Shown: positions 24,751-34,149, numbered from the stretch's first letter. The stretch is DNA of 58,590 nt from Burkholderiaceae bacterium (GCA_031253795.1 JAIRVR010000053.1:1-58590); one strand, 5' to 3'. Made by a program: numbers and translations. The notes: generated from the sequence alone by a model not told the origin.

Positions 24751-26037
24751 TCAGGCCGTCAGGTCGCAGAGCATGCGGGCCACGACCTTGGTGGCGCGAC
24801 GCAGGTCTTCGAGCACCAGGCGCTCGTCGGCGCGCTTGGCATGGGACTCCAGCACGGTGCGCGGGCCGGCGCCATAGATCACGCCGGGGATGCCGCGCTC
24901 CACGTACAGGCGCACGTCGGTGTACAGCGGCGTGCCCACGGCCGGGGGCCTTTCGCCGAAGACGGCCTCGGCATGGGTCTGGATGGCGTCCACCAGGGGC
25001 TGGTTGCCGGGCAGGGGCGTCATGGCATTGGCCAGCAGCAGGCGCTTGATGTCCACGCGCACGGCGTCCTCGCCCGTGTAGCCGCCGCGGGTGTTGAAGT
25101 CGGCGATGGCCTGGGCAATGACGGCGCGGATGCTGGCTTCCACCTCGGCCGGGTTTTCCTCGGGGATCATGCGGCGGTCGATCTTGAGCACCACCTTGCC
25201 GGGTACCACGTTGGTGTTGGTGCCGCCTTCGATGCGCCCGATGTTCAGATAGGGGTGCTTGATGCCGGGCACCTGGGAGGTCACCTGCTGGTACTTGGTG
25301 TTTTCGGCGTACAGCGCGTTCATCAGCACCACGGCGGCCTGCAGGGCGTCCACGCCCGTGTGGGGCACGGCCGCATGGGCCATCTTGCCCTGCACGGTCA
25401 CTTCCATCTGCAGGCAGCCGTTGTGGGCCGTGACGACTTCGTAGCTGAAGCCGGCGGCGACCATCAGGTCGGGCCGGGTCAGGTTGTTGGCCAGCAGCCA
25501 GCCCGGGCCCAGGATGCCGCCGAATTCCTCGTCGTAGGTGAAGTGCAGTTCCACGGCGCCCTTGGTGGGGCGGGCCACGGCCTCCAGGGCGCGCACGGCG
25601 TAGGTGAAGGTGGCGAAGTCGCTCTTGCTCACGGCCGAGGCGCGGCCATAGAGCTTGCCGTCCTCGATGGCCGCGCCATAGGGATCGCGGCTCCAGCCCT
25701 CGCCGGGCGGCACCACGTCGCCATGGGCGTTCAGCGCAATGGTGCGGCCGCCGTCGGCGGCGCTGCCGTAGGGGCGGCGCACGATGAGGTTGGTGATGGT
25801 CTCCATGCCATAGGCCCGGACCTGGTCTTCGGGCACGACATGCTTTTCGACCTCGTAGCCGAAGTCCTGCAGCAGCGCGGCCGTGCGCTCGGCGTGGGGC
25901 GCGTTGTTGCCGGGCGGCGTGTCGGTGGGCACCTGCACCAGGGCCTGCAGAAAGCCTACTTCCTCATCGAAGTGCTGGTCGATCCAGGCGTCCAGCGCGG
26001 CGTAGGTGGCTTGCTTGTCTTGGTTCATATTGGTCAT
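24751..26037 (-). CDS. M20 family metallohydrolase of the purine operon
   Basis: 428 residues from ATG 26037, whose ATGA overlaps the stop of the uraD/allC gene. ALNAHGDVVPPGEGW gives the first metal His/Asp, YDEEFGG the catalytic Glu and metal Glu, and VLESHAKRADER near the end the last His: a complete ArgE/DapE-type binuclear site. A dimerisation lid (about 200-310) contains MAHAAVPHTGVDAL. The substrate is not revealed by sequence. Tight coupling to allantoate hydrolysis makes ureidoglycolate (or ureidoglycine) amidohydrolysis the most attractive guess, because no other gene here would supply that step. Confidence 0.8.
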   Translation of the reverse strand: MTNMNQDKQATYAALDAWIDQHFDEEVGFLQALVQVPTDTPPGNNAPHAERTAALLQDFGYEVEKHVVPEDQVRAYGMETITNLIVRRPYGSAADGGRTIALNAHGDVVPPGEGWSRDPYGAAIEDGKLYGRASAVSKSDFATFTYAVRALEAVARPTKGAVELHFTYDEEFGGILGPGWLLANNLTRPDLMVAAGFSYEVVTAHNGCLQMEVTVQGKMAHAAVPHTGVDALQAAVVLMNALYAENTKYQQVTSQVPGIKHPYLNIGRIEGGTNTNVVPGKVVLKIDRRMIPEENPAEVEASIRAVIAQAIADFNTRGGYTGEDAVRVDIKRLLLANAMTPLPGNQPLVDAIQTHAEAVFGERPPAVGTPLYTDVRLYVERGIPGVIYGAGPRTVLESHAKRADERLVLEDLRRATKVVARMLCDLTA

Positions 26038-27809
26038 TGCTGTTCTTGGGACAGTTGGTTCAGTACGTGGGAGAAGGCATCGACGGACAGCTGCATGTCG
26101 TCGGCGGTGGAGCTTTCCAGCGGGTTGTGGCTGATGCCGGCGTTCAGGCCGCGCACGAAGAGCATGGCTTGCGGCATGATTTCGTGGATCTTCATGGCAT
26201 CGTGGCCGGCCCCGCTGGGCATGCGGTACAGGGGCACGCCCAGGGCGTCCACGGCGGCTTCCCAGCGCGCCTGCCAGGCGGGGGCGCTGGGTGCGGCGGC
26301 GGCCTTCATGGCCAGCTCTGCCGTGTAGCGCAGGCCGCGGCGCTGGGCGATGGCGTCCAGCTCGGCCAGGATGTCGCTGACCATGGCGTCGCGCTGTTCG
26401 TTGGTGGGCGCACGCAGGTCCAGGCTGAACTGGCAGCGGCCGGGCACCACGTTGACCGATCCGCTGGGCACGTTGAGCTGGCCCATGGTGGCCACCGAGG
26501 TGCCGTCGCGCGCGGCGCGCTTTTCCATGTACAGGGCCAGTTCGGCCACGCCGGCCGCGGCGTCGCGGCGGCGGTCCATGGGCGTGGTGCCCGCATGGCT
26601 GGCCATGCCGATGACTTCGCAGCTGAAGCGCGCGCTGCCGTTGATCGAGGTGACGATGCCCAGGGGGATGTCCAGCTCGTTGAGCACGGGACCCTGTTCG
26701 ATGTGCACCTCGATGAAGCCCAGGTAGCGTGCGGGATCGCGCTGCAGCCTGGGAATGTCGTCGATGCACAGGCCGGCGTGCTGCATGGCCTCGCGCAGCG
26801 TGATGCCGTCGGCGTCCTTTTGCTCCAGCCATTCCTGCTTGAAGTCGCCGATCAGTGCGCCCGAGCCCAGGAAGGTGGCCTTGTAGCGCTGGCCTTCCTC
26901 CTCGGAAAAGCCCACGACCTCGATGTGGAAGGGCAGGCGCCGGCCCTGGCGGTGCAGCTCGCGCACGCAGGCCATGGGCACGAAGATGCCCAGGCGGCCG
27001 TCGTACTTGCCGCCATTGCGCACGGTGTCGTAGTGGCTGCCGGTCAGCAGGGTCCTGGCGTCCTCGGTGGCGGCCTTGTAGCGGCCGACCACGTTGCCCA
27101 CGGCGTCGATCTCGACCTCGTCGAAGCCGCAGTCGCGCATCCAGTGGCTGATGCGCTGGGCGCAGGCGCGGTGGGCATCGGTCAGGTAGGTGACGGTCAG
27201 CTGGCCTTTTTCCGCATAGCCGGGATCGCTGTGCTGGGCCAGCTTCTCCTGCCAGTCCCAGACATCGTTGCCCAGCTCGGGCGTGTAGCCGAACTTGTCG
27301 TTGAGGCGGATCTCGGCGATGCGGTGGATGTTGCGCAGCGCCTCGGCCCGCTCGAAATCGGGGTGGTTGTGCAGGCGGCGCTCGAAGGTCTCGATGATCT
27401 CGGCCTTGGACAGGCCTGTGCCGCGCGGGCCGCGCACGGCCAGGATGAAGGGAAAGCCGAAGCGCCTGCCGTAGTCGGCGTTGAGCTTGCGGATGTGCTC
27501 CAGTTCCTCGGGCGTGCAGCGGGTCAGGCCGGCCTTGTTCTGCTCGTTGGTCGATTCGGCCGTGAGCGAGTTGGTTTCCATGGCCTTGCCGGCCAGCTCC
27601 GGGTGGGCGCGGATCAGGTCCAGCTGGGCCTGCAGCGGTGCCTTTTCCAGCACCTGGGCCATGGCGTACTTGGCCTGGGCCAGCGAGCGGAAGGGGCGCC
27701 GGGCCAGGGCGGCCTCGGCGATCCAGGGAGAGTGCTCGTACAGGCCGTCCAGCAGACCGGTGGCGGTCGCCAGGTCGGCGGCATTCAATTGCTCCAGCGT
27801 CAGTGCCAT
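26034..27809 (-). CDS. Fusion of OHCU decarboxylase and allantoate amidohydrolase
   Basis: 591 residues from ATG 27809 after AAGGAA. Residues 1-165 are UraD: RAHPELAGKA holds the catalytic His and LTAESTNEQNKAGL the Glu, and it converts OHCU to S-allantoin. Residues about 175-590 are an AllC/HyuC-type M20 amidohydrolase: GSHYDTVRNGGKYDGRLG, EEEGQRYKATFLGSG, HIEQGPVLNEL, GMASHAGTTPMDRRRD and PSGAGHDAMKI supply the two-metal site and allantoate-binding residues. The linker is short and no frame disruption is seen. The two activities flank allantoinase, encoded just upstream, so three successive steps are made from one mRNA. Confidence 0.93.
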   Translation of the reverse strand: MALTLEQLNAADLATATGLLDGLYEHSPWIAEAALARRPFRSLAQAKYAMAQVLEKAPLQAQLDLIRAHPELAGKAMETNSLTAESTNEQNKAGLTRCTPEELEHIRKLNADYGRRFGFPFILAVRGPRGTGLSKAEIIETFERRLHNHPDFERAEALRNIHRIAEIRLNDKFGYTPELGNDVWDWQEKLAQHSDPGYAEKGQLTVTYLTDAHRACAQRISHWMRDCGFDEVEIDAVGNVVGRYKAATEDARTLLTGSHYDTVRNGGKYDGRLGIFVPMACVRELHRQGRRLPFHIEVVGFSEEEGQRYKATFLGSGALIGDFKQEWLEQKDADGITLREAMQHAGLCIDDIPRLQRDPARYLGFIEVHIEQGPVLNELDIPLGIVTSINGSARFSCEVIGMASHAGTTPMDRRRDAAAGVAELALYMEKRAARDGTSVATMGQLNVPSGSVNVVPGRCQFSLDLRAPTNEQRDAMVSDILAELDAIAQRRGLRYTAELAMKAAAAPSAPAWQARWEAAVDALGVPLYRMPSGAGHDAMKIHEIMPQAMLFVRGLNAGISHNPLESSTADDMQLSVDAFSHVLNQLSQEQQ

Positions 27810-27815
27810 GCTGCG

Positions 27816-28772
27816 TTATTCCTTGTCGGGGTGGTTGTGCGCCCAGTGGCGCGCGAGGTCGATGCGGCGGCAGACCCAGACCTTGTCATGCCGCTGGATG
27901 TGGTCGAGAAAGCGCTGCAGCGCCGTGATGCGGCCCGGGCGGCCCAGCAGGCGGCAGTGCATGCCGATGCTCATCATCTTGGGGGCGTCGTCGCCGGCCG
28001 GATCGCCTTCGGCGTACAGGGCATCGAAGCTGTCCTTCATGTACTGGAAGAAGGGATCGGCATGCGAGTAGCCCTGGGGCAGGGCGAAGCGCATGTCGTT
28101 GCAGTCCAGCGTATAGGGAACGATCAACTGACTGTGGACGCTGCCATCGCTTTTGCCCACCTTCATCCAGAACGGCAGGTCGTCGCCGTAGTAGTCGCTG
28201 TCGTAGGTGAAGCGGCCATCGTCGGCCACCAGGCGGTGGGTGTTGGGGCTGTCGCGGCCCGTGTACCAGCCCAGGCCGTGGTCACCGTCGTGGCCGTACA
28301 GTTCGCCGAAGATCTCCATGCACTGCTGCATGTGGGCGCGCTCGGCCTCGATGGGCATGTTCTGGTAGTGGATCCACTTGAGGCCGTGGCAGGCCACTTC
28401 ATGGCCCAGCTCGTGGAAGGCCTGGGCCAGCTCGCGGTGCTTTTGCAGGGCCGTGGCCACGCCGAACACCGTCAGCGGCAGGCCGCGCTTCTCGAACTCG
28501 CGCAGGATGCGCCAGACACCCGCGCGCGAGCCGTATTCATAGATGCCGTCCATGCTCATGTGGCGCTCGGGGTAGGAGGCCGGGTTGAACAGCTCGGACA
28601 GGAATTGCTCGCTGCCGGCATCACCGTGCAGCACGTTGTTTTCGCCGCCTTCCTCGTAGTTGAGCACGAACTGCACGGCCACGCGGGCCTGGCCGGGCCA
28701 GCGCGCATGCGGAGGGGTGCGGCCGTAGCCGATCAGGTCGCGGGGATAGGGGGCAGTGGCGTCGTATGTCAT
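27816..28772 (-). CDS. puuE: Allantoinase PuuE (polysaccharide-deacetylase fold)
   Basis: 318 residues from ATG 28772, overlapping gntR by four bases. The sequence DLIGYGRTPPHARWPGQARV, QFVLNYEEGGEN, GHEVACHGLKWIHY and GWYTGRDSPNTHRL is characteristic of PuuE, a metal-independent allantoinase unrelated to AllB. It hydrolyses allantoin to allantoate. Length equals the family norm. Six bases separate it from the downstream fusion gene, so the operon is tightly coupled. Confidence 0.95.
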   Translation of the reverse strand: MTYDATAPYPRDLIGYGRTPPHARWPGQARVAVQFVLNYEEGGENNVLHGDAGSEQFLSELFNPASYPERHMSMDGIYEYGSRAGVWRILREFEKRGLPLTVFGVATALQKHRELAQAFHELGHEVACHGLKWIHYQNMPIEAERAHMQQCMEIFGELYGHDGDHGLGWYTGRDSPNTHRLVADDGRFTYDSDYYGDDLPFWMKVGKSDGSVHSQLIVPYTLDCNDMRFALPQGYSHADPFFQYMKDSFDALYAEGDPAGDDAPKMMSIGMHCRLLGRPGRITALQRFLDHIQRHDKVWVCRRIDLARHWAHNHPDKE

Positions 28773-29446
28773 GCGGATAGGGAAGAAAGGGCCATCGAAA
28801 GATCACTGGTCGGCATGTCGCGGTCGAAGGTCAGGCCGGCCTCCACATGGTCCAGATGCTGCTGCATGAGCCGGACCGCGTGGTCTGCATCACCGCCGGC
28901 CAGGGCGTTGACGATCTCGCCATGCTCCTCGTGCGAATGCTCGGCGGCCTTGCTGGACTGGTACATCAGCGTGATCAGCGCACAGCGCGAGATCAGCTCG
29001 CCCAGCAGCTGGGCCAGCACTTCGTTGCCCATGAGCTCGGCCATGCGCACGTGGAAGTCGCCCAGCAGCTCGGTGCGCTGGCCGACATCGTTGCCGTCCA
29101 TGGCCTTTTTCTCGGCCGCCACGTGCTGCTTGAGCGCGCGGATCTTGGCCGGCGTGCTCTGGGCGATGAAGGCGCGCACCATCTCGGCCTCGAGCATGCG
29201 GCGCACGGCGAAAACCTGGCGGGCCTCGTCCACCGAGGGCGTGGCCACGAAGGCGCCCCGGGCAGGCTCCAGCCGTATCAGGCGGTTTTGCGACAGCTGG
29301 AACAGCGCCTGGCGCACCAGGGTGCGCGAGACGCCGAAATGGTCGGCCAGCTTTTGCTCGGCCAGCTTGGTGCCGGGCAGGAGGCGGTGTTCGACGATGG
29401 CCCGTGTCAGGCTCTCGACAATGAAACTGGTGGTGGAAGTTTCCAT
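28769..29446 (-). CDS. GntR/FCD regulator of purine degradation
   Basis: 225 residues from ATG 29446. The winged helix (about 8-70) contains LAEQKLADHFGVSRTLVRQA and RLEPARGAFV; the FCD effector domain (about 75-215) has the metal-ligand pattern with FHVRMAELMGN and HEEHGEIVNAL. First gene of the puuE operon and therefore autoregulated if the TGTATACA operator 31 bp upstream is its site. The same operator appears before the permease, hiuH and puuD, so it is the best candidate for the regulon repressor. The effector is unknown; urate, allantoin or allantoate are plausible. Confidence 0.9.
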   Translation of the reverse strand: METSTTSFIVESLTRAIVEHRLLPGTKLAEQKLADHFGVSRTLVRQALFQLSQNRLIRLEPARGAFVATPSVDEARQVFAVRRMLEAEMVRAFIAQSTPAKIRALKQHVAAEKKAMDGNDVGQRTELLGDFHVRMAELMGNEVLAQLLGELISRCALITLMYQSSKAAEHSHEEHGEIVNALAGGDADHAVRLMQQHLDHVEAGLTFDRDMPTSDLSMALSSLSA

Positions 29447-29476
29447 CCGGCCATCATAGCCGTGGAGAACAAGAGT

Positions 29477-29493
29477 TGTATACAGTTTCTGTC
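29477..29493 (-). promoter_or_regulatory. Purine-regulon operator copy B (gntR operon)
   Basis: Read on the minus strand the site is GACAGAAACTGTATACA, matching KACANAAASTGTATRCA, 31 bp before the gntR start. The enclosed TATACA can serve as a -10 box, which would make binding repressive. Confidence 0.65.
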
Positions 29494-29542
29494 TACTAGT
29501 TCCTAGCGTTTCCCCGTATACGCCGGCCCAGGGGCCGGCCGG

Positions 29543-30457
29543 TCAGAAGCCCGGTGCGGCGGCGTCGAAATGGCGGGTCAGGTGCTCCACGAAGCGCTGC
29601 ACGCGCTGGGTGGCCGCATGCCGCTGCGGATAGACCACATGGATATCGGCCGGCGGCGTGGCATGGCCGGCCAGCACCTCGACCAGGCGGCCGCTGCGCA
29701 GATAGCGCGCGATATCCCATTCTGCGCGCATGACGATGCCCAGGCCCGCCAGCGCCCAGCTGACGGCGATCTCGCCGTCGTTGGTGCTCAGGCTGTCGCG
29801 CAGGCGCACGGACTCGGTCTTGCGGCCCTGGGCAAAGCGCCAGACGCCGTGGGCCTCATCGCCCTGGCGTATGTCGATGCATTCATGCCGGACCAGGTCG
29901 CGTGGCGTGGCCGGCGTGCCGCGCCGGGCCAGATAGGCGGGTGCGGCGCACAGCAGGCGGCGGTTGGGGGCCAGGCGGTGCGCGATGACGCGTGCGTCCG
30001 GCGGTTCGCCAAAGCGTATGCACAGGTCGAAGCCGTCATCCACCAGCGGCGGCGGCGAGGCCGACAGCTGCAGCTGCACCTGGATCTGCGGATACCGGCG
30101 CACGAAGCTGGTGATCAGGGGGGCGATGTGGCTGCGCCCGAAGCCCAGCGTGGCATTGATGCGCAGCAGGCCCTGCGGCTGGGCCGGCATGCCGGCTACG
30201 GCCTGTTCCATGGCATCTATGTCGTTGAGTATGCGGCGCGCATGTGCCAGATAGGTCTGCCCCTCGGGCGTCAGGCCCAGGCGCCGAGTCGTGCGGCTGA
30301 CCAGCTGCACGCCCAGCCGCGCCTCCATCTGGGCCAGCCGCTTGCTGGCCGCGGGGGTGGTGATGCCCAGTTCGCGGGCCGTGGCCGACAGGCTGGCGCA
30401 GCGCGCCAGCAGGCTGAAGAACGCCATCTCCGAAGGGGCCGAGACAGGAGTGCTCAT
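29543..30457 (-). CDS. LysR-type regulator, divergent from tartrate dehydrogenase
   Basis: 304 residues from ATG 30457. HTH at about residues 20-45 (SLSATARELGITTPAASKRL), then a substrate-binding domain with GLLRINATLGFGRSHIAPL and GLGIVMRAEWDIARYL. It is transcribed away from the ttuC-Bug-ttuD genes with a 144-bp shared promoter region, the classical arrangement for a LysR activator of the adjacent operon. The co-inducer, perhaps tartrate or a related hydroxy-acid, is inference. Confidence 0.9.
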   Translation of the reverse strand: MSTPVSAPSEMAFFSLLARCASLSATARELGITTPAASKRLAQMEARLGVQLVSRTTRRLGLTPEGQTYLAHARRILNDIDAMEQAVAGMPAQPQGLLRINATLGFGRSHIAPLITSFVRRYPQIQVQLQLSASPPPLVDDGFDLCIRFGEPPDARVIAHRLAPNRRLLCAAPAYLARRGTPATPRDLVRHECIDIRQGDEAHGVWRFAQGRKTESVRLRDSLSTNDGEIAVSWALAGLGIVMRAEWDIARYLRSGRLVEVLAGHATPPADIHVVYPQRHAATQRVQRFVEHLTRHFDAAAPGF

Positions 30458-30601
30458 TGTTGAATCAAAGTGAACAATGCCATCACTCTAAGGGCGGTTG
30501 CCGCGGCGCTCCATCGATAGATTCACGGACAGGGCCATGGCTTTGCATGGCCGCCGGGGCCTGGGAGGTCCCGGGAACCACCGCACACAAGGAGCGCATT
30601 C

Positions 30602-31696
30602 ATGAGCAAGAACTACCGCATCGCCTGCATTCCCGGCGACGGCATCGGCAAGGAAGTGGTGCCCGCCGGCCAGGCCGTGCTGCAGGCCCTGGCCGCCACC
30701 CAGCCCGGCCTGGGCTTCTCTTTCACCAGCCACGGCTGGGGAGGTGATTGGTACCGCGCCCATGGCGAGATGATGCCGGCCGATGGACTGGATGCATTGC
30801 GCGACCAGGACGCCATCCTGTTCGGATCGGCCGGCGACCCGCACATCCCCGACCATGTGACGCTGTGGGGCCTGCGCCTGAAGATCTGCCAGGGCTTCGA
30901 TCAGTACGCCAATGTGCGGCCCACGCGCATCCTGCCCGGCATCGATGCGCCGCTCAAGCGCTGCACGGCCAGGGACCTGGATTGGGTCATCGTGCGCGAG
31001 AACTCCGAGGGCGAGTACGCGGGTGTGGGCGGGCGTGCCCACCAGGGCCACCCCATCGAGGTGGCCACCGACGTCAGCATGATGACGCGTGCCGGCGTGG
31101 AGCGCATCATGCGCTTCGCCTTCCGCCTGGCCCAGTCGCGGCCGCGCAAGCTGCTGACCGTGGTCACCAAGTCCAATGCCCAGCGCCATGCCATGGTGAT
31201 GTGGGACGAAATCGCCGTGCAGGTCGCGGCCGAGTTTCCCGACGTGCGCTGGGACAAGGAACTGGTCGACGCGGCGACGGCCCGCATGGTCAACCGGCCC
31301 GCCACGCTGGACACCATCGTCGCCACCAACCTGCATGCCGACATCCTCAGCGACCTGGCCGCGGCGCTGGCCGGCAGCCTGGGCATCGCGCCCACGGGCA
31401 ACATCGATCCCGAGCGCCGCTACCCCAGCATGTTCGAGCCCATCCATGGCTCGGCCTTCGACATCATGGGCCAGGGCCTGGCCAACCCCGTGGGCACATT
31501 CTGGAGCTGCGTGATGCTGCTCGAACACCTGGGCGAGCACCAGGCCGCGCGCCGGCTGATGCAGGCGGTGGAGCAGGTCACGGCCGACCCCGCGCTGCAC
31601 ACGCGCGACCTGGGAGGCAAGGCCACGACGAAGCAGGTCACCGATGCCGTGTGCGCGCGGCTGCATGCGGCCGTGGCCGAGGCCGTGCCGGCCTGA
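30602..31696 (+). CDS. ttuC: Tartrate dehydrogenase/decarboxylase
   Basis: 364 residues from ATG 30602 after AAGGAG. It is an isocitrate/isopropylmalate dehydrogenase-fold enzyme: IACIPGDGIGKEVVP, RENSEGEYAGVGGRAHQG and NLHADILSDLAAALAGSLG mark the NAD and metal sites. GFDQYANVRPTRILPGIDAP distinguishes the tartrate/D-malate branch. TtuC oxidises tartrate to oxaloglycolate and can decarboxylate it to glycerate, or D-malate to pyruvate. First gene of a three-gene set with a Bug receptor and TtuD. D-malate dehydrogenase is the main alternative. Confidence 0.88.
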   Translation: MSKNYRIACIPGDGIGKEVVPAGQAVLQALAATQPGLGFSFTSHGWGGDWYRAHGEMMPADGLDALRDQDAILFGSAGDPHIPDHVTLWGLRLKICQGFDQYANVRPTRILPGIDAPLKRCTARDLDWVIVRENSEGEYAGVGGRAHQGHPIEVATDVSMMTRAGVERIMRFAFRLAQSRPRKLLTVVTKSNAQRHAMVMWDEIAVQVAAEFPDVRWDKELVDAATARMVNRPATLDTIVATNLHADILSDLAAALAGSLGIAPTGNIDPERRYPSMFEPIHGSAFDIMGQGLANPVGTFWSCVMLLEHLGEHQAARRLMQAVEQVTADPALHTRDLGGKATTKQVTDAVCARLHAAVAEAVPA

Positions 31697-31740
31697 CTGC
31701 GCAGTGCCATGGTCCGACAACACACAACAGGAGACAAACC

Positions 31741-32706
31741 ATGAACCGCTTCACCAAGGCCCTGGCCTGCGCCCTCGTCGCAGGCACCATTCCCGCCAGC
31801 TGGGCCCAGACCTGGCCGGCGCGCCCCGTCAACCTCATCGTTCCCTTTCCCGCGGGCGGCACGACCGACGTGCTGGCGCGTGCCCTGGGCCAGGAGCTGT
31901 CCCGCAGCCTGGGCCAGCCCGTGGTTGTCGAAAACCGTCCCGGCGCGGGAGCCACCCTGGGCGCGGACCATGTGGCCAAGGCCCGGCCCGATGGCTACAC
32001 CCTGCTCATGGGTGCCGTCCACCACACCATCGCCACCAGCGTCTACCGCCGCCTGGGCTACGACTTCCAGAAGGACCTGGCGCCCATCACCGTGGTGGCC
32101 GTGGTGCCCAATGTGCTGGTGCTCAACCCGCAGCAGCCGGCCAGGAGCGTGTCCGAACTGCTGGCCCTGGCCAAGGCACAGCCCGGCAAGCTGACCTATG
32201 GCTCCAACGGAGCGGGAACCGGCCAGCACCTCATCGGCGCGCAGTTCGAGGCCCTGGGCGGCGTGGAGCTGCTGCATGTGCCCTACAAGGGCAGCGGGCC
32301 GCTGACCACGGACCTGCTGGGCGGGCAGATCGCCATGTCCTTCGATACGGTGACGCCCGTGCTGCCCCATATCAAGGCCGGCAAGTTGCGCGCGCTGGCG
32401 GTGACCACGGCCAGGCGTTCCGTGGCCCTGCCCGACGTGCCCACGCTGGACGAGGCCGGCCTCAAGGGCTTCGACATGGGCACCTGGTTCGGCGTGCTGG
32501 CGCCGGCTGCCACCCCCCGGGAGGTGCTGGCTCGGCTGGGCGCGGACATGAACCGCATCATCGAATCGCCGGCGTTCCGCAGGAAGCTGGAGGAAATAGG
32601 TGCCGAGCCCATGGGAGGCTCGTCCGAGCAGATGGCGCGCCAGATCCAGGACGACACGCAGCGCTTTGCCCGGCTGGTCAAGGAAGCACGCGTGGCCGTG
32701 GAGTGA
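31741..32706 (+). CDS. Bug/TctC-family periplasmic binding protein
   Basis: 321 residues from ATG 31741. Signal peptide cleavage is expected after ASWA (about residue 22). The family motifs WPARPVNLIVPFPAGGTTD, VVENRPGAGATLGAD and HVPYKGSGPL follow. Bug receptors bind small carboxylates; this one is probably for tartrate or a related acid, given its place between ttuC and ttuD. No TctAB membrane subunits are next to it, as is common for Bug genes of the Burkholderiales. Confidence 0.92.
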   Translation: MNRFTKALACALVAGTIPASWAQTWPARPVNLIVPFPAGGTTDVLARALGQELSRSLGQPVVVENRPGAGATLGADHVAKARPDGYTLLMGAVHHTIATSVYRRLGYDFQKDLAPITVVAVVPNVLVLNPQQPARSVSELLALAKAQPGKLTYGSNGAGTGQHLIGAQFEALGGVELLHVPYKGSGPLTTDLLGGQIAMSFDTVTPVLPHIKAGKLRALAVTTARRSVALPDVPTLDEAGLKGFDMGTWFGVLAPAATPREVLARLGADMNRIIESPAFRRKLEEIGAEPMGGSSEQMARQIQDDTQRFARLVKEARVAVE

Positions 32707-32826
32707 GGCCGCGGGGTGAGGCCGCGGGGTGCCGCGGCCGCCGGCCCGGGCGAATCAGTTTTGACTTGACCGATCGCCCCCGCCGTCGCCGGAAATTCCA
32801 TAATGCTGCGGCGGAGACAAACACCT

Positions 32827-34149
32827 ATGACCAGCACTACGGACCAGCACCTTACCGATCCCCAGGCATTCCTGCTCGAGCTCTACCGCGCCGCGGTCCA
32901 GAGCGCCCAGCCCCTGTACAGCATGGCCTCCTGCCTGCCCGCGCCGCCCAAGGGGCGCACCGTGGTGCTGGGCGCCGGCAAGGCCGGCGGCTCCATGGCA
33001 CAGGCGCTGGAGGCCCTGTGGCCCGCCGAAGCGCCGCTGTCGGGCCTGGTCGTCACACGCTACGGCCACATTCCGCCGCGCCCCGAAGGGCTCGCCCGGC
33101 GCATCGAGGTGGTCGAAGCCGCCCACCCGGTGCCCGATGCCGCGGGCCTGGCGGCGGCTGAGCGCATCCTGGCCCTCACCCAGGGACTGACCGAGGACGA
33201 TCTGGTGCTGTGCCTGATCTCGGGCGGCGGATCGGCCCTGCTCACCCTGCCGGCCGAAGGCCTGGACCTCGAGGAAAAGCAGCGCATCAACCGTGCCCTG
33301 CTGGAGAGCGGCGCGGCCATTGGCGAGATGAATTGCGTGCGCAAGCACCTGTCGCGCATCAAGGGCGGGCGCCTGGGCGCGGCCTGTGCGCCCGCGCGCG
33401 TGGTCACGCTGACCATCAGCGACGTGCCCGGCGACGATCCCTCGGTCATCGCCAGCGGCCCTACCGTTCCCGACGCCAGCAGTTGCGCCGATGCCCTGGC
33501 CATCCTGGCGCGTTACCGCATCGAGGTGCCCGAATCCGTCCGGCGTGCCCTGGAGGCCGGCGGGCTGGAAACGCCCAAGCCCGGCGATGCGCGCTTCGCC
33601 GGCCATGAGGTGCACATGATCGCCACGCCCCGGCAATCGCTGGAGGCGGCCGCACGCGTGGCCGAGGCGGCGGGGCTGCGCACCCATGTGCTGTCCGATG
33701 AAATCGAGGGCGAGTCGCGCGAGGTGGCCAAGGTCCACGCGGCGCTTGCGCGCGCCGTGGCACGCCATGGCCAGCCGTTCGCGCGGCCCTGCGTCATCCT
33801 GTCGGGTGGCGAAACCACGGTCACCATCCGCCAGCGGCCAGCCGGCACGCCCAAGGGGCGGGGCGGGCGCGCGGGCGAGTTCTGCATGGGCCTGGCCCAG
33901 GCCCTGCAGGGTCAGGACCAGGTCTGGGCGCTGGCGGCCGATACCGACGGCATCGATGGGGTGGAAGACAACGCCGGGGCGCGGGTGTCGCCGGATACGC
34001 TGGCCCGCGCGCAGGCGCAGGGGATGCGGATCGCGGAGTACCTGGACCGCAACGATGCGTATGGCTACTTTGAGGCGTTGGGGGATCTGGTGGTGACCGG
34101 ACCTACGCATACCAACGTGAACGATTTCCGGGCGATTCTGGTTCTCTAG
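32827..34149 (+). CDS. ttuD: TtuD: glycerate 2-kinase/hydroxypyruvate reductase family
   Basis: 440 residues from ATG 32827. The GckA/MOFRL-type fold shows VVLGAGKAGGSMAQALE, VVEAAHPVPDAAG, LCLISGGGSALLTLPAEGL and KHLSRIKGGRLGAAC in the kinase half, and CVILSGGETTVTI, GRAGEFCMGLA and TDGIDGVEDNAGA in the MOFRL half. The family was named hydroxypyruvate reductase in tartrate clusters, but most members phosphorylate glycerate to 2-phosphoglycerate. Either activity would finish glyoxylate use together with gcl, hyi and glxR nearby. A terminator follows. Confidence 0.9.
   Translation: MTSTTDQHLTDPQAFLLELYRAAVQSAQPLYSMASCLPAPPKGRTVVLGAGKAGGSMAQALEALWPAEAPLSGLVVTRYGHIPPRPEGLARRIEVVEAAHPVPDAAGLAAAERILALTQGLTEDDLVLCLISGGGSALLTLPAEGLDLEEKQRINRALLESGAAIGEMNCVRKHLSRIKGGRLGAACAPARVVTLTISDVPGDDPSVIASGPTVPDASSCADALAILARYRIEVPESVRRALEAGGLETPKPGDARFAGHEVHMIATPRQSLEAAARVAEAAGLRTHVLSDEIEGESREVAKVHAALARAVARHGQPFARPCVILSGGETTVTIRQRPAGTPKGRGGRAGEFCMGLAQALQGQDQVWALAADTDGIDGVEDNAGARVSPDTLARAQAQGMRIAEYLDRNDAYGYFEALGDLVVTGPTHTNVNDFRAILVL

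Noticed and set aside
26037..29459. 1140-residue plus-strand ORF across the purine operon
   Set aside because: It is the antisense of GC-rich genes whose minus-strand products match known enzymes throughout; the translation is low-complexity and without domains.
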